Source: an uncultured bacterium (lineage in GTDB: Bacteria; Planctomycetota; UBA1135; GCA-002686595). From it: DNA of 64,000 nt. The position numbers and the translations under genes are program-made. The stretch lies in NCBI GenBank assembly GCA_937896235.1, contig CALBMX010000087.1:1-64000 (forward strand), written 5' to 3'. A model generated the notes under the pieces. The model was given only the letters and a program-made list of their open reading frames with translations, was not told the origin of the DNA and searched no databases. Shown here in pieces: positions 30,477 through 39,539 of the stretch (the first letter of the stretch is position 1; each line of letters begins with the position of its first letter).

Positions 30477-31742
30477 TTAGATGCGGCGGATGATGACCGC
30501 TGAATTGATTCCTAGCATTCCGAACGACAAGTTCAGGATGGTGTCCATACGTGAGACTTCACGTGGTTCGCCAAGGACAAGTCCGGCGTGCGCGCAGCCG
30601 GGGTCCAGGTTTTCCACATTGATAGAGGCGTGCACAACCTTGTCGTCAAAGGCTGGCAGGTTGCCGGCTAATTCGAGAGCGCCGGCAGCGCCCATGGTGT
30701 GCCCGATAAAGCTCTTGGTGTTATTGACGAAGACCCTGGACTCGCCGTCGTGGCTGTCGCCAAAGACGCGGCGCAAAGCGTCGGACTCCTGGAGGTCACC
30801 CAAGTTCGTCGAGGTTGCGTGCGTGTTTACAAGGTCGATGTCACCGATGCCGAGGTCGGCTTTGGCGAGCGCGGCGGTCATACACTCCGCTTGGCGCTCT
30901 GCGTTTGGCAAAACGAAGTCGGAGGCATCCGAGTTCACGTGGTAGCCCACGACCTCGCCATAGATCTTTGCGCCTCGCGCGAGGGCATCGTCCAAGCGCT
31001 CAAGGGTGTACAGGCACCCGCCTTCGGAGACGACAATCCCGTTGCGTGATTGGTCAAAGGGGCGAGAGGCTTTCGTCGGATCCTCATGGCTTCCTAGCGC
31101 GCCCTGTGAGGCGAAGGAAGCGAAGATGCCAAAGGTGTGAATCGCCTCGGAGACACCGCCGGCGAGGGCTAAATCGACCTCGCCTAGCTGCAGCATTTGC
31201 ATCCCGTGGATGATGCCCAAGTTGCCTGCTGCGCAGGCGCCACCTAGACAATACGCGGGGCCGGTTAAACCCAAGTTGAGCGTGACCTCGCCCGCTGGGT
31301 TGTTTGCCACCGTGCGCGGGTTGTGGTGATGCGACCAGAAGGAGAGGTCGAAGTCGAAACCGGAGACGTTGTGCACTTCGTTTTCGGTCTCGACATTGCC
31401 GTGTTCGGTGATGCCGATGTAGGTGCCGATTCGTGATTTGGCGCGGCCTCCGACCGTTCCTGCGGCATCGTCGATACGCAAGCCCGCGTCTTCCAGTGCT
31501 TCGCGGGCGCAGTAAACGGAGATGGATCCCGCCCGTGTGCCTCGGCGTGCCTCTTTCCGCTTTTGGTGGCGTGTGACCTCGAAGTCACAGATTCCTGCAA
31601 CCGTATCGCCTACGTGGCGAATGTTGTAGGGCCTTACACCGGAAACTCCAGCGAGCAAGTTCTTGCGAAATGTTTGCAGATCGTTGCCGTTGGGGCTCGT
31701 TAGGCCAACACCTGTGATGACGACACGTGGGAGGTTACTCAT
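30477..31742 (-). CDS. beta-ketoacyl-ACP synthase II-like (FabF family)
   Basis: A 421-residue condensing enzyme with the full Cys-His-His triad: Cys170 in YCLGGACAAGN, His308 in NTHATSTNLGD and His348 in KSFIGHTMGAAG. There is no second, chain-length-factor-like copy. The start ATG (31740-31742) overlaps the regulator stop by 8 bp. An in-frame start further upstream, inside the regulator gene, adds no family sequence. It is the chain-extending enzyme of the locus. Confidence 0.92.
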   Translation of the reverse strand: MSNLPRVVITGVGLTSPNGNDLQTFRKNLLAGVSGVRPYNIRHVGDTVAGICDFEVTRHQKRKEARRGTRAGSISVYCAREALEDAGLRIDDAAGTVGGRAKSRIGTYIGITEHGNVETENEVHNVSGFDFDLSFWSHHHNPRTVANNPAGEVTLNLGLTGPAYCLGGACAAGNLGIIHGMQMLQLGEVDLALAGGVSEAIHTFGIFASFASQGALGSHEDPTKASRPFDQSRNGIVVSEGGCLYTLERLDDALARGAKIYGEVVGYHVNSDASDFVLPNAERQAECMTAALAKADLGIGDIDLVNTHATSTNLGDLQESDALRRVFGDSHDGESRVFVNNTKSFIGHTMGAAGALELAGNLPAFDDKVVHASINVENLDPGCAHAGLVLGEPREVSRMDTILNLSFGMLGINSAVIIRRI

Positions 31743-32514
31743 GCTTTTCCTCAAGGCCGGAGTCCGCACGGGAGCTCTCTCCGAGTGCCACTTCGATGTA
31801 CTGTTCAATTGCCGCAGGCAAATCGGGGGCGAGCTGATCTTCCGCGTTCTTCTTGCCACGACCAATTCCTGGCAAACTCGTGGAGAGAAGAAGCGCTTTG
31901 GTCAGTGCCTTAGAGAGCAGGCTTTGGCTGTCGCCGAGCGCACGCTCTACAGAGCCCATTACAAGTTGCATGACCGCTTCCGCGATCTCGCACGAGCCAA
32001 TGATGGAGCGTAAAGTGAGGACACGTGGATCGGCGGCCCCATGTTTCTTCTTGATGTAGAGCAGGGTCCGTCCGGCGGAGCGCTTGAAGTGCGCCATGGC
32101 AACTTGTTCCCGACGGCGCAGGATCGTCGCGACAATCGAGAGCGTGTTGCCAACAACGGAGTGCAAATGGCAGCGGCGAGTCGGGTCGAAAGTGGAGCGC
32201 AGTGCACCCCATTCGGTCAGCTCGTTGATCGTCGTTGATGTGGCGCCGGTAGAGATTCCTATGGCGTTAGAGATCTCTTTCGAGGATAGGGGGAGCCCCG
32301 CAAGGACTAATAGTCCCCAAACCCGCCCGTGGACCCGCTTGAAACCAAAGGTCTTGAAGAAGGTCTCGAACGCGGGCAGCTGCTCCAGCAACTCGGGGTC
32401 GAGTCCTTCATATTCAGCTGGTAAATCACCGCCAACCGCCGACAGAGCCGAATCCTCTACCGGCGGATTTTCGCCAGGGGAATCGCTCGAGAGTGGTTTG
32501 GAGTGGGCGGTCAT
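31735..32514 (-). CDS. GbsR/MarR-type winged-helix regulator
   Basis: A 259-residue protein. After a Pro/Ser-rich N-terminus of about 40 residues comes a winged helix of the GbsR type: FKTFGFKRVHGRVWGLLVLAG near 52-72, then LSSKEISNAIGISTGATSTT as recognition helix-turn-helix and a wing. A long helical C-terminal part follows, as in GbsR dimerisation regions. It is the first gene of the acyl-assembly operon and is overlapped by the ketosynthase start. A 24-bp palindrome lies about 35 bp upstream, which suggests autoregulation. The ligand is unknown; a lipid or acyl intermediate is possible. Confidence 0.8.
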   Translation of the reverse strand: MTAHSKPLSSDSPGENPPVEDSALSAVGGDLPAEYEGLDPELLEQLPAFETFFKTFGFKRVHGRVWGLLVLAGLPLSSKEISNAIGISTGATSTTINELTEWGALRSTFDPTRRCHLHSVVGNTLSIVATILRRREQVAMAHFKRSAGRTLLYIKKKHGAADPRVLTLRSIIGSCEIAEAVMQLVMGSVERALGDSQSLLSKALTKALLLSTSLPGIGRGKKNAEDQLAPDLPAAIEQYIEVALGESSRADSGLEEKHE

Positions 32515-32548
32515 GGGTGCTCAGGGGGATGGCTTGCTCGGACCTCTA

Positions 32549-32572
32549 GGATTTCAGAGTTTCCTGAAATCC
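32549..32572. promoter_or_regulatory. palindromic candidate operator upstream of the regulator gene
   Basis: GGATTTCAG-N6-CTGAAATCC, with perfect 9-bp arms, ends 35 bp before the regulator ATG. Size and position fit a winged-helix dimer site. It could instead form a leader hairpin. The rest of the 290-bp gap up to the sulfatase-fold gene shows no gene. Confidence 0.5.
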
Positions 32573-32804
32573 GATTGGTCGGGCGCGATTATCTCCTTCT
32601 GAGCGGCCCGGGTCTACCCCCAGTTACCCAGATCTTTGGCGATTTTGGGGCCAAAACAGAGCCGAGGGCACCTCCAAAACGGCATCGGCAACCGCCAGGA
32701 ATGGGGAATCCTGATCGGGGGCGGTCAAGGCCCGCGGTATTAGGCTCAAAGGGGCACTTGAGCGTGGGCGGGCTCACCCTTGCGGATTGGGCCGGCTGCG
32801 GGAG

Positions 32805-35108
32805 TTATTTTCCCAAGTAGCCCATGGCCTGTAAACGTTCCGCTTCCTCGGCACTCAAGGTGACTGTCCGAGGGGGGTGCAAGGTGACTTGAAGGGCCTT
32901 AAGCTCGATTTCAACCCCGGCTGCGATCTTCCGCATCCACGGTGTTGCCTCTGAAAATGGAATCCCATTGGACTCCCCGGGATCCCTCTCCAAATCAAAG
33001 CCAATCAGGGAACCCGCGATCAACTCACCCTGGCCATTCAAGCTCCCCATGAGTTTGTGAGGCCCCTCGCGGAGGGTAAATTCCGCAGGAAGATCATCCG
33101 TTTTACTTGGGCACTCGAATGAGAAGAGGCGCCGATCCTGTGCGTTGGGAGTCTCCTCTCTCAATAGCTCCACGAGCGAGATGCCCTCCCAAATCGCCGG
33201 TGCTGGGACATTGGCTAGCTCGCATATCGTTGGCCCCAAATCTAGTAGGGAAGCGGCGGCGCTGGTTACGCGAGGCTTCATACCTGGAGCGCGAATGGCC
33301 ATGGGAATGTGGACCGTCTCTTCATAGGTGCTGTTCGCGTGGCCATAGATATTATGCTCGCCAAAAGCCTCGCCATGATCGCTAGTGAAGATCGTTGGAG
33401 CGTTGCCAAGGCCCGCATGTTCTAGGATCTTGAGGAACTCTCCAAAACCGCGATCCGTGTCATTGGAGCCGCCCCGATAGAGACGAGCCATGTTGTCCAT
33501 CGTCGCGTTGTGCGCGATTGCATCGGAAAGACGCCCGTTTGCACCAGGTGTATCGAGTGCATCTTTGCCGAAGGATTCGAACAGCTCGTCGAGCAGTGTA
33601 TCGAAGTTCCACTTCTCTGGTTCCGGCACGCTGCCGAACAGCTCGGGCAGGTCTGCCATCGCCAGTTCCGTAGCGATGTAGTTCGAGTGAGCGCGAAAAG
33701 TATGTACAAAAAGAAAGAGGGGACGACCGTCATCAACAGCGAGTACTCGGCGAACGCGAGCGAGCGTTCCCTCGATATCTAAGGGGGCGCCAACCAAGAA
33801 CGTCTCAAATCCCTGATCCATACCAAAAGCAGGGACGACGAAGCCGCCCTCGGTTACGGCTACGGTGCGATATCCAGCTCTGCCGAGGACCTCCGGGATG
33901 GTCTCCATCCGATCATCGAGGGAGATCAAATCGACAACTGCACCGTGGCGAGCAGGGTGAACGCCGGTCAGCATGGAGGCCTGGCTAGGAAGGGTCCAAG
34001 AGGATGGGGACCAGGCCGAGTCGAAGTAAACAGACTCCTCCGCAAATGCATTGAGGTGGGGCGCAAACCTGGGATTGCCGCCACTTAAAGCCAAATTGTC
34101 CGCACGGAAAGTGTCCGCGAGGAACAAGACGATATCGGGGCGTGGCTCCTGCAAGTCCATGCGCTCGATCGAGGGTGCGAGGACATGAACTAGTCCGAAG
34201 TCGCCCTCCTTTCCCTCCTCGGGAAGCGGGCAACGCATGGAGAGCTTGGCGGCAGTCTTGGAGGCGTCGCCCGGCAGCTCGATCCGCCACGACTCGATCG
34301 CACCGTATTCATCGGTTGGTGAAAGTTGGCGGGACCAAACAACGGTGTCATCGACAAGAATTGTAAAGCCGATTTGAGCACCGGAGGCGCCGCGGGCAGA
34401 GGTCGAAAACAGGAGCTCGGCGCCTTCCTCGTAATTGATCTGGCAGCTAAGCGAGTCGCCACTGAATACGCCAACCCCATGGAACGAGGAGGCGCCGATG
34501 TCTACTCGCACGTGACCTCCCGCTTGTTCGGACTCTCGCTCTTCCTCGAAACGGCCAAGGAACTCAAAGGTCGATCCCTCCGAAGGAAGGAAAGGCACCA
34601 AATAAATGACGCCAGCAACGGTGGAAAACATGCCCGGCTTCAAATCGTTGGCGAAGTCCAGGTCTTTCGTCCAAGTGACATAGGTGAGCTCCCGGTCGTC
34701 TTGTAGCAGGCGGTTAGGCAGCGTCTCGAGCGCGCTTGCATCGAGAGCCGGCAGGCGGGCGCCCTCTATGGTTAGGAGGTCGCGATCCAGCTGCGTGGAG
34801 CCAGGTAAGCCGCGACTCGTCAAGGCAACTTTGTAGATAAAGACGCCTTCCAGTCCAGACGCCTCGAGCTCGTGGGCGGCGAATGCTTGGCGAACGAGGG
34901 TGGAGGTGTCGTTTACGGTGCGCTCTACGCTCCAGCGGGGCGAGGTGCCCGAGCTGGTGCGCGGCTCAACCCTTAGTTTTGCGGTTAGATCCGCTGTTGC
35001 CGTCGAGGCGTTTGCTGACAGCGGAGGGGGGGGCTGGTTCTCGCCGCAAGCGACAAGTGCTAGTAAACAAGCGCTACGGAGAAAAGTGGGCGGAAGGAAT
35101 CTCATCAT
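32805..35108 (-). CDS. sulfatase-fold lipoprotein of the Thr-nucleophile type
   Basis: A 767-residue lipoprotein (lipobox ALVAC near residue 21). Residues about 25-300 form a poorly recognised, probably beta-rich region. The C-terminal domain has the alkaline-phosphatase superfamily fold: FLADTFRADNLALSG (metal site), SSWTLPSQASMLTG (nucleophile loop), TIFTSDHGEAFGEH (metal site) and the terminal LQAMGYLGK. The loop has Thr two residues before the Pro and Gln where true sulfatases have C/S-x-P-S-R. A formylglycine sulfatase is therefore unlikely; phosphatase or phosphotransferase chemistry is more plausible. Its first ATG overlaps the oleA stop (ATGA). Confidence 0.75.
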   Translation of the reverse strand: MMRFLPPTFLRSACLLALVACGENQPPPPLSANASTATADLTAKLRVEPRTSSGTSPRWSVERTVNDTSTLVRQAFAAHELEASGLEGVFIYKVALTSRGLPGSTQLDRDLLTIEGARLPALDASALETLPNRLLQDDRELTYVTWTKDLDFANDLKPGMFSTVAGVIYLVPFLPSEGSTFEFLGRFEEERESEQAGGHVRVDIGASSFHGVGVFSGDSLSCQINYEEGAELLFSTSARGASGAQIGFTILVDDTVVWSRQLSPTDEYGAIESWRIELPGDASKTAAKLSMRCPLPEEGKEGDFGLVHVLAPSIERMDLQEPRPDIVLFLADTFRADNLALSGGNPRFAPHLNAFAEESVYFDSAWSPSSWTLPSQASMLTGVHPARHGAVVDLISLDDRMETIPEVLGRAGYRTVAVTEGGFVVPAFGMDQGFETFLVGAPLDIEGTLARVRRVLAVDDGRPLFLFVHTFRAHSNYIATELAMADLPELFGSVPEPEKWNFDTLLDELFESFGKDALDTPGANGRLSDAIAHNATMDNMARLYRGGSNDTDRGFGEFLKILEHAGLGNAPTIFTSDHGEAFGEHNIYGHANSTYEETVHIPMAIRAPGMKPRVTSAAASLLDLGPTICELANVPAPAIWEGISLVELLREETPNAQDRRLFSFECPSKTDDLPAEFTLREGPHKLMGSLNGQGELIAGSLIGFDLERDPGESNGIPFSEATPWMRKIAAGVEIELKALQVTLHPPRTVTLSAEEAERLQAMGYLGK

Positions 35109-36160
35109 AGACCGATGGCAAGCATCGAGCAGTTGAGACCGCTTCCGATGCCTAGCAGCGCAGTGGAATGGGCGGCACTTGCGAAGCCCGTTTCGCGTGC
35201 AAGGGCATAGGTAATGGGCAGGGACACAGAGCCAATGTTGCCAAGGAACTCGACGGTGGGATGGTCTTTTACTGGATCGATGCCAACGGCATTGAGGAGG
35301 GCACGCCTATGTGCTGTTCCAACTTGATGTGTGACCACACGTTCGATGGTCTGGGCACTCCAGCCGAGCTCATCTTCGAATTTGTGCCAGGTCTCTTTTG
35401 CTAAGGAGATACCAGCAACAAGTAGTGCCTCCGAGTCCGTCTTCATCAGCATGGCCCCCCCCTCGGAGTGATCCCCTTGGCAGAGGACATTGTGCTCCGT
35501 CGCGGCCAGTTGAGAGGCGCCAAGGAGTCGCGGATGAGCACTTGGATCCCCGAGGAGAGAGGAGTGCGCGAGAACCATCGCCGCCCCGCCCGATCCAATG
35601 GTCAGAGAGGCGACCGCTCGCTTCAGGTCCTTCCTTGAGACGTTCGGCCGTAGCAGGGCGCGCACGGTCCCTTCGCAGAGCGGACCGCCATCTTCACCAG
35701 CAACGATAAGTGCGGAGTTGATGGCTCTGGATTCGATTAGGCTCGCAGCGAGAACCATGGAGTTGGCGAAACCGAGGCAGGCGTTGGAGAGATCAAACGA
35801 GGGCGCGTTGTGGGAGAGGCCCAAGTTGTGGTGAACAACAGAGGCCGTCGCAGGCTCAAGGAAGTCTCGACATACCGAAGCGAAGATCAACTGGCCGATG
35901 GCTTCGCGGCCGATGCCACAGCGCTCGGCAATTTGGAGTGCCGCCTCGCCAGCCCGAGTGGCGATCTCGCTTGGCCTTGTGCCGGGGTTGTAAAATCGCC
36001 TCTCACGGATACCACTCATGAGCTCGATGCGCCCAGCGTGAAGGCGATGGCGCTCGTAAAGTGGCGCGAGGCGGGCCTCGAGATCTAGCGAGGTGACAAT
36101 GTTCTCTTCGGGCGGCAGGTCATAGGCAACCGAAGTGATGTGGACGGATTCGAAACGCAT
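35105..36160 (-). CDS. oleA: OleA, head-to-head acyl-CoA condensing thiolase
   Basis: A 351-residue thiolase-superfamily enzyme that condenses two fatty acyl thioesters (Claisen, head to head) to a 2-alkyl-3-keto acid, the first step of long-chain olefin synthesis. OleA residues are visible: Cys128 in DLSNACLGF, Glu102 in FLEPATASVVHH (the base reaching from the partner subunit), His278 in VTHQVGTAH and Asn308 in FLGNIGSVSLP. This distinguishes it from FabH, which lacks the LEPATA segment. It is separated from oleBCD by 10.8 kb of same-strand lipid genes. Confidence 0.92.
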   Translation of the reverse strand: MRFESVHITSVAYDLPPEENIVTSLDLEARLAPLYERHRLHAGRIELMSGIRERRFYNPGTRPSEIATRAGEAALQIAERCGIGREAIGQLIFASVCRDFLEPATASVVHHNLGLSHNAPSFDLSNACLGFANSMVLAASLIESRAINSALIVAGEDGGPLCEGTVRALLRPNVSRKDLKRAVASLTIGSGGAAMVLAHSSLLGDPSAHPRLLGASQLAATEHNVLCQGDHSEGGAMLMKTDSEALLVAGISLAKETWHKFEDELGWSAQTIERVVTHQVGTAHRRALLNAVGIDPVKDHPTVEFLGNIGSVSLPITYALARETGFASAAHSTALLGIGSGLNCSMLAIGL

Positions 36161-36267
36161 AGGCCAGAGATTCTAACGGCGTGAGTTCTTCCGGCACAGC
36201 ACGGAAGCTGCACGGTTCGTCATACAGGTCCCTTGGACTGTCAAAATGAAGGTGCTACCTTGGGGAG

Positions 36268-37818
36268 ATGGGAATCCGGTTTTATGGCGTGTTGTCGGGC
36301 CTCGCCCTGGCTGTGGGGTGCGTAGCTGCATGCCATCGCGCTCCAAGTGTGCCGTCGCCCCCGAATGTTCTCTTTGTCGTCTGGGATACGGTGCGGATGG
36401 ATCGCCTTGGGATTTATGGTGCGGAGAGAGACACGACCCCATTTTTAAATAAGTTCGCAGGGGGTGGACTCGTCTTTGACGATTGCCGAAGTGTCGCGCC
36501 GTCTACCGTCCCGAGCCATGGAAGTATGTTTACAGGGCTTTGGCCACGCGACCATGGCGCCAACCACAAGAACCTTTGGTTGGCATCGGAGCACCAAACT
36601 CTCGCTGAAATCCTTGCCGGATCTGGCTATGACACCTACGCCTTTTCCGCGAATCCAAACATCACAGCGATGGAGAATTTCGACCAGGGTTTTGACAAGG
36701 AGGAGCATCTTTGGGACACGGTGTGGCGCTCGGCCGCAGAGGATGATCTAAAGGAGCACTATCAAATCAGCAGCACGGGCCAACCCCTCGACAACCAGAC
36801 AGGCATTGCAACACGACTGCGCGCCGGCAAGCTCCTGAATCAAGAGATCAAGGGGTGCGGCGCACTCCTAGGACGTGGGTTGGGGGCGTGGCTCGAGCGC
36901 GATGAACGCGATCCAGAGCGGCCCTGGTTTGGTTTTCTAAACTACATGGAGGCGCACTACCCACTGCAACCGGCAAACCGTTTCCGAGAGCGATTCATGT
37001 CCGAGGAGGACCTGCGTCGCTCTTACTCTGTCGACCGCTCTTGGCCTAAAATCTGGAGCCACGTCTTTGGATTTAGCCCTTTGCCCGCACAGACACTGGC
37101 GAGTCTAGACGTGACCTATGATGCCGCGATCGCCGAACTCGACGACCTGTTTGAGAAGTTGATGGCGGACTTAGAGGCACGCGGCGAGCTCGAGAATACG
37201 GTGGTCATTCTCACCTCGGATCACGGCGAAAATCTAGGTGAGCACGGACTTCTGGATCACCGCTATTCCCTCAGTGAAGAGCTCCTGCGCGTCCCCTTGG
37301 TGATTTGGGATGGAAGGGCAGCGGCTGGAGTGAACCCCGGCCGGAGTTCGTTCCCCGCCATGAATATCGACCTATTCTCGACCATTTTGGAGGTGACGGG
37401 AAACGGGGTAGAGTTCGATACAGACCTTGTCAATCTACTGGGGGAAAGTGCCGACGGAGGTAAAGGTCGTATGCGATTAGCGGAGTTTGCGAACGACTTC
37501 GAGATCCCAGAGAGCATTCGCAGCTCCGCTCCCGTCGGTTGGTCGGGACGCGATTTCGCACGCCGTCTTACGTCGGTGACAAGAGATCAGTACAAGCTGG
37601 TTCACTCGGAGAGTGCAGCTGAAGGGACGAGCCTGTTCGATTTAGAGCAGGACCCCTCCTGTAGTTCGGACGTCTCCACAGGCCATAGGGCGCTCCTGAA
37701 GGAGCTCGATGCGGAGCGGGAAACTTATGAAGCGCGGGAGCGCTACTCCCCAGACAGGCGCGGTGGGGAGGGCGAGGAGGAGCAGGCCCGGCTCAGCGCT
37801 ATTGGCTATGGTGATTGA
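36268..37818 (+). CDS. second sulfatase-fold lipoprotein, Thr type
   Basis: A 516-residue lipoprotein (hydrophobic signal, lipobox CVAAC near 22) with the sulfatase-like fold: VVWDTVRMDRLGIYG, SVAPSTVPSHGSMFTG, NYMEAHYP, VILTSDHGENLGEHG and C-terminal RLSAIGYGD. As in the other copy, Thr stands in the nucleophile position before V-P-S-H, so formylglycine conversion is not expected. It is divergent from oleA across 107 bp, which holds an imperfectly placed inverted pair CTTCCG/CGGAAG near 36187-36206. Substrate unknown. Confidence 0.78.
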   Translation: MGIRFYGVLSGLALAVGCVAACHRAPSVPSPPNVLFVVWDTVRMDRLGIYGAERDTTPFLNKFAGGGLVFDDCRSVAPSTVPSHGSMFTGLWPRDHGANHKNLWLASEHQTLAEILAGSGYDTYAFSANPNITAMENFDQGFDKEEHLWDTVWRSAAEDDLKEHYQISSTGQPLDNQTGIATRLRAGKLLNQEIKGCGALLGRGLGAWLERDERDPERPWFGFLNYMEAHYPLQPANRFRERFMSEEDLRRSYSVDRSWPKIWSHVFGFSPLPAQTLASLDVTYDAAIAELDDLFEKLMADLEARGELENTVVILTSDHGENLGEHGLLDHRYSLSEELLRVPLVIWDGRAAAGVNPGRSSFPAMNIDLFSTILEVTGNGVEFDTDLVNLLGESADGGKGRMRLAEFANDFEIPESIRSSAPVGWSGRDFARRLTSVTRDQYKLVHSESAAEGTSLFDLEQDPSCSSDVSTGHRALLKELDAERETYEARERYSPDRRGGEGEEEQARLSAIGYGD

Positions 37819-38173
37819 CGCCTAGCTAGGGGGCACGGGATGGTGCTCGTCACGGGGCTATTCCCCTCCCCTTCGGCCCCACTGTTGGGGGTGTTTTTCC
37901 CAACTTGGGGTAAGGGGGTAGAGAGCCGTCGCATTCCCGCTGCAATCCCTCGGCACTCTTCTTTTTGCTTTGGGATCTGAGCGCTCGACCGCAACTTGGT
38001 GCGACTAACGTTTTACTTGGGCCATAAAAGGACGGCCCTCACAACCTCGTGTCGGTACCACCAGCACCATGGCTAGGTTCGCGAAGCGCGTCTCAAGTGC
38101 CGATTGGATCGCCCGACCATGCAACGGGTGAAAAGGGTAAAGCAGTGCGGCAAGAGCCTGTTATCATCCCCCC
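37819..38173. other. 355-bp intergenic region
   Basis: No gene is supported. A weak hairpin CCCCA-CTGT-TGGGG followed by GTGTTTTT (about 37877-37897) may end the sulfatase-fold transcript. The remainder should hold the promoter of the M18 peptidase gene, which I cannot place. Confidence 0.4.
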
Positions 38174-39466
38174 ATGACGAAGCAAACAGCCCTGGATATG
38201 GCGACGTATATCGATGCGTCTCCCTCTCCTTTCCACGCCGTTCTTGAAGCCGCCGCCAGGCTTGAGGCCTCGAATTTTACTGAGATCCAAGAGTCGGATT
38301 CTTGGGATCTCTCTGCCGGAAAGTATTTCTTGTGCAGGGGCGGCAGCTTGGTCGCCTTTATCGTTCCAGCCAACTGTAAGCCGGGGACTGGGGTTCGCGT
38401 GATTGGCGCGCATACAGACAGTCCAAACCTGCGCATCAAACCACGCGCGAATACGGGCAGCGCGGGAGTGCGCCAGCTTGGTATCGAGGTCTACGGCGGC
38501 GCCCTTCTCAACTCGTGGCTAGATCGAGACCTCGGCCTGAGTGGACGTGTCGTCGTCCGTGCGGAAGATGGCGGACAGCGCGAGATGACCTTTCGTTTTG
38601 ACGAGCCACTCCTGCGCGTTCCACAACTCGCGATCCACCTTGATCGGGAGATCTCCACGAATGGTCTCCTCCTTAATAAGCAAGCGCACATGTCTCCGAT
38701 GTGGAGCCTGGGAGCCCGGGAGGAGCGCGGCTTTGAAGGGTTCCTGGAGGAGCGCCTAGGTCTAGAGGGAGGCGACGTGCTCGGTTGGGATGCAATGGTT
38801 CACGACCTGACCCCCTCCCGCTTGCTCGGGCGAGACGAGGACTTTTTAGCTGCGCCTCGGCTGGACAACCTCTTCTCTAGCTTTACGGCCCTTGCGGCCC
38901 TCTTTGATGTCGCTGCGGACAATGAACCAGTCGATACGATTTCGATGATCGCCCTATTCGACCACGAAGAGGTTGGCTCTCAGTCGAGCACCGGCGCCGC
39001 AAGTCCTTTGCTCTCGACAGTGATCGAGCGCGTGCTCATTGCAGCGACGGGTTCGGAGAGTCGCGAGGACTTTCACCGCAGCTTGGCGGCATCAATCTGC
39101 TGTTCTGCCGATATGGCTCACGCGACGCACCCCAACTACAAAGAGCGACATGAGCCAGACCACTTCCTCTCGATGAATGGGGGGCCGGTGATCAAGATCA
39201 ACGCAAACTTGCACTACGCAACCAACTCCGATAGCGAAGTGTTCTTCCAGCGCGCATGCGAGCGGGCGGATGTGCCCTTTCAAAAGTGGGTCAACCGAAC
39301 GGACCTTGCCTGTGGAAGTACGATCGGCTCGATCACCTCGGCAAAACTTGGGATCACAACTGTGGACGTCGGGTGCGCCATGCTCTCCATGCACTCCGCT
39401 CGAGAAGTTTGCGGTTCGGAAGACCCCGATTTGATGCGCCGCGCGATGGTCGAGTTCTTGCGGTAG
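38174..39466 (+). CDS. M18 family aminopeptidase
   Basis: A 430-residue cytoplasmic metallo-aminopeptidase (aspartyl aminopeptidase / ApeB type), forming large oligomers in characterised members. Metal and catalytic motifs are IGAHTDSPNLRIKP, AAPRLDNLFSS, LFDHEEVGSQS and the C-terminal CAMLSMHSARE. The family usually prefers acidic or neutral N-terminal residues. Length is normal. It ends just before a large perfect palindrome that separates it from the convergent selenoprotein gene. Confidence 0.93.
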   Translation: MTKQTALDMATYIDASPSPFHAVLEAAARLEASNFTEIQESDSWDLSAGKYFLCRGGSLVAFIVPANCKPGTGVRVIGAHTDSPNLRIKPRANTGSAGVRQLGIEVYGGALLNSWLDRDLGLSGRVVVRAEDGGQREMTFRFDEPLLRVPQLAIHLDREISTNGLLLNKQAHMSPMWSLGAREERGFEGFLEERLGLEGGDVLGWDAMVHDLTPSRLLGRDEDFLAAPRLDNLFSSFTALAALFDVAADNEPVDTISMIALFDHEEVGSQSSTGAASPLLSTVIERVLIAATGSESREDFHRSLAASICCSADMAHATHPNYKERHEPDHFLSMNGGPVIKINANLHYATNSDSEVFFQRACERADVPFQKWVNRTDLACGSTIGSITSAKLGITTVDVGCAMLSMHSAREVCGSEDPDLMRRAMVEFLR

Positions 39467-39487
39467 ACTGCAAACGCTTTTTAAATG

Positions 39488-39525
39488 CAAGCGGGATGCG
39501 ACGAGTACTCGTCGCATCCCGCTTG
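39488..39525. terminator. 38-bp perfect palindrome, probable bidirectional terminator
   Basis: The sequence CAAGCGGGATGCGACGAGT (39488-39506) is immediately followed by its exact complement (39507-39525). It lies between the convergent M18 and HMA-lipoprotein genes. Flanking T-runs are short on both sides, so termination strength is uncertain, but position and stem length fit a shared terminator. Confidence 0.7.
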
Positions 39526-39539
39526 TGTCTTTAAGGCAA

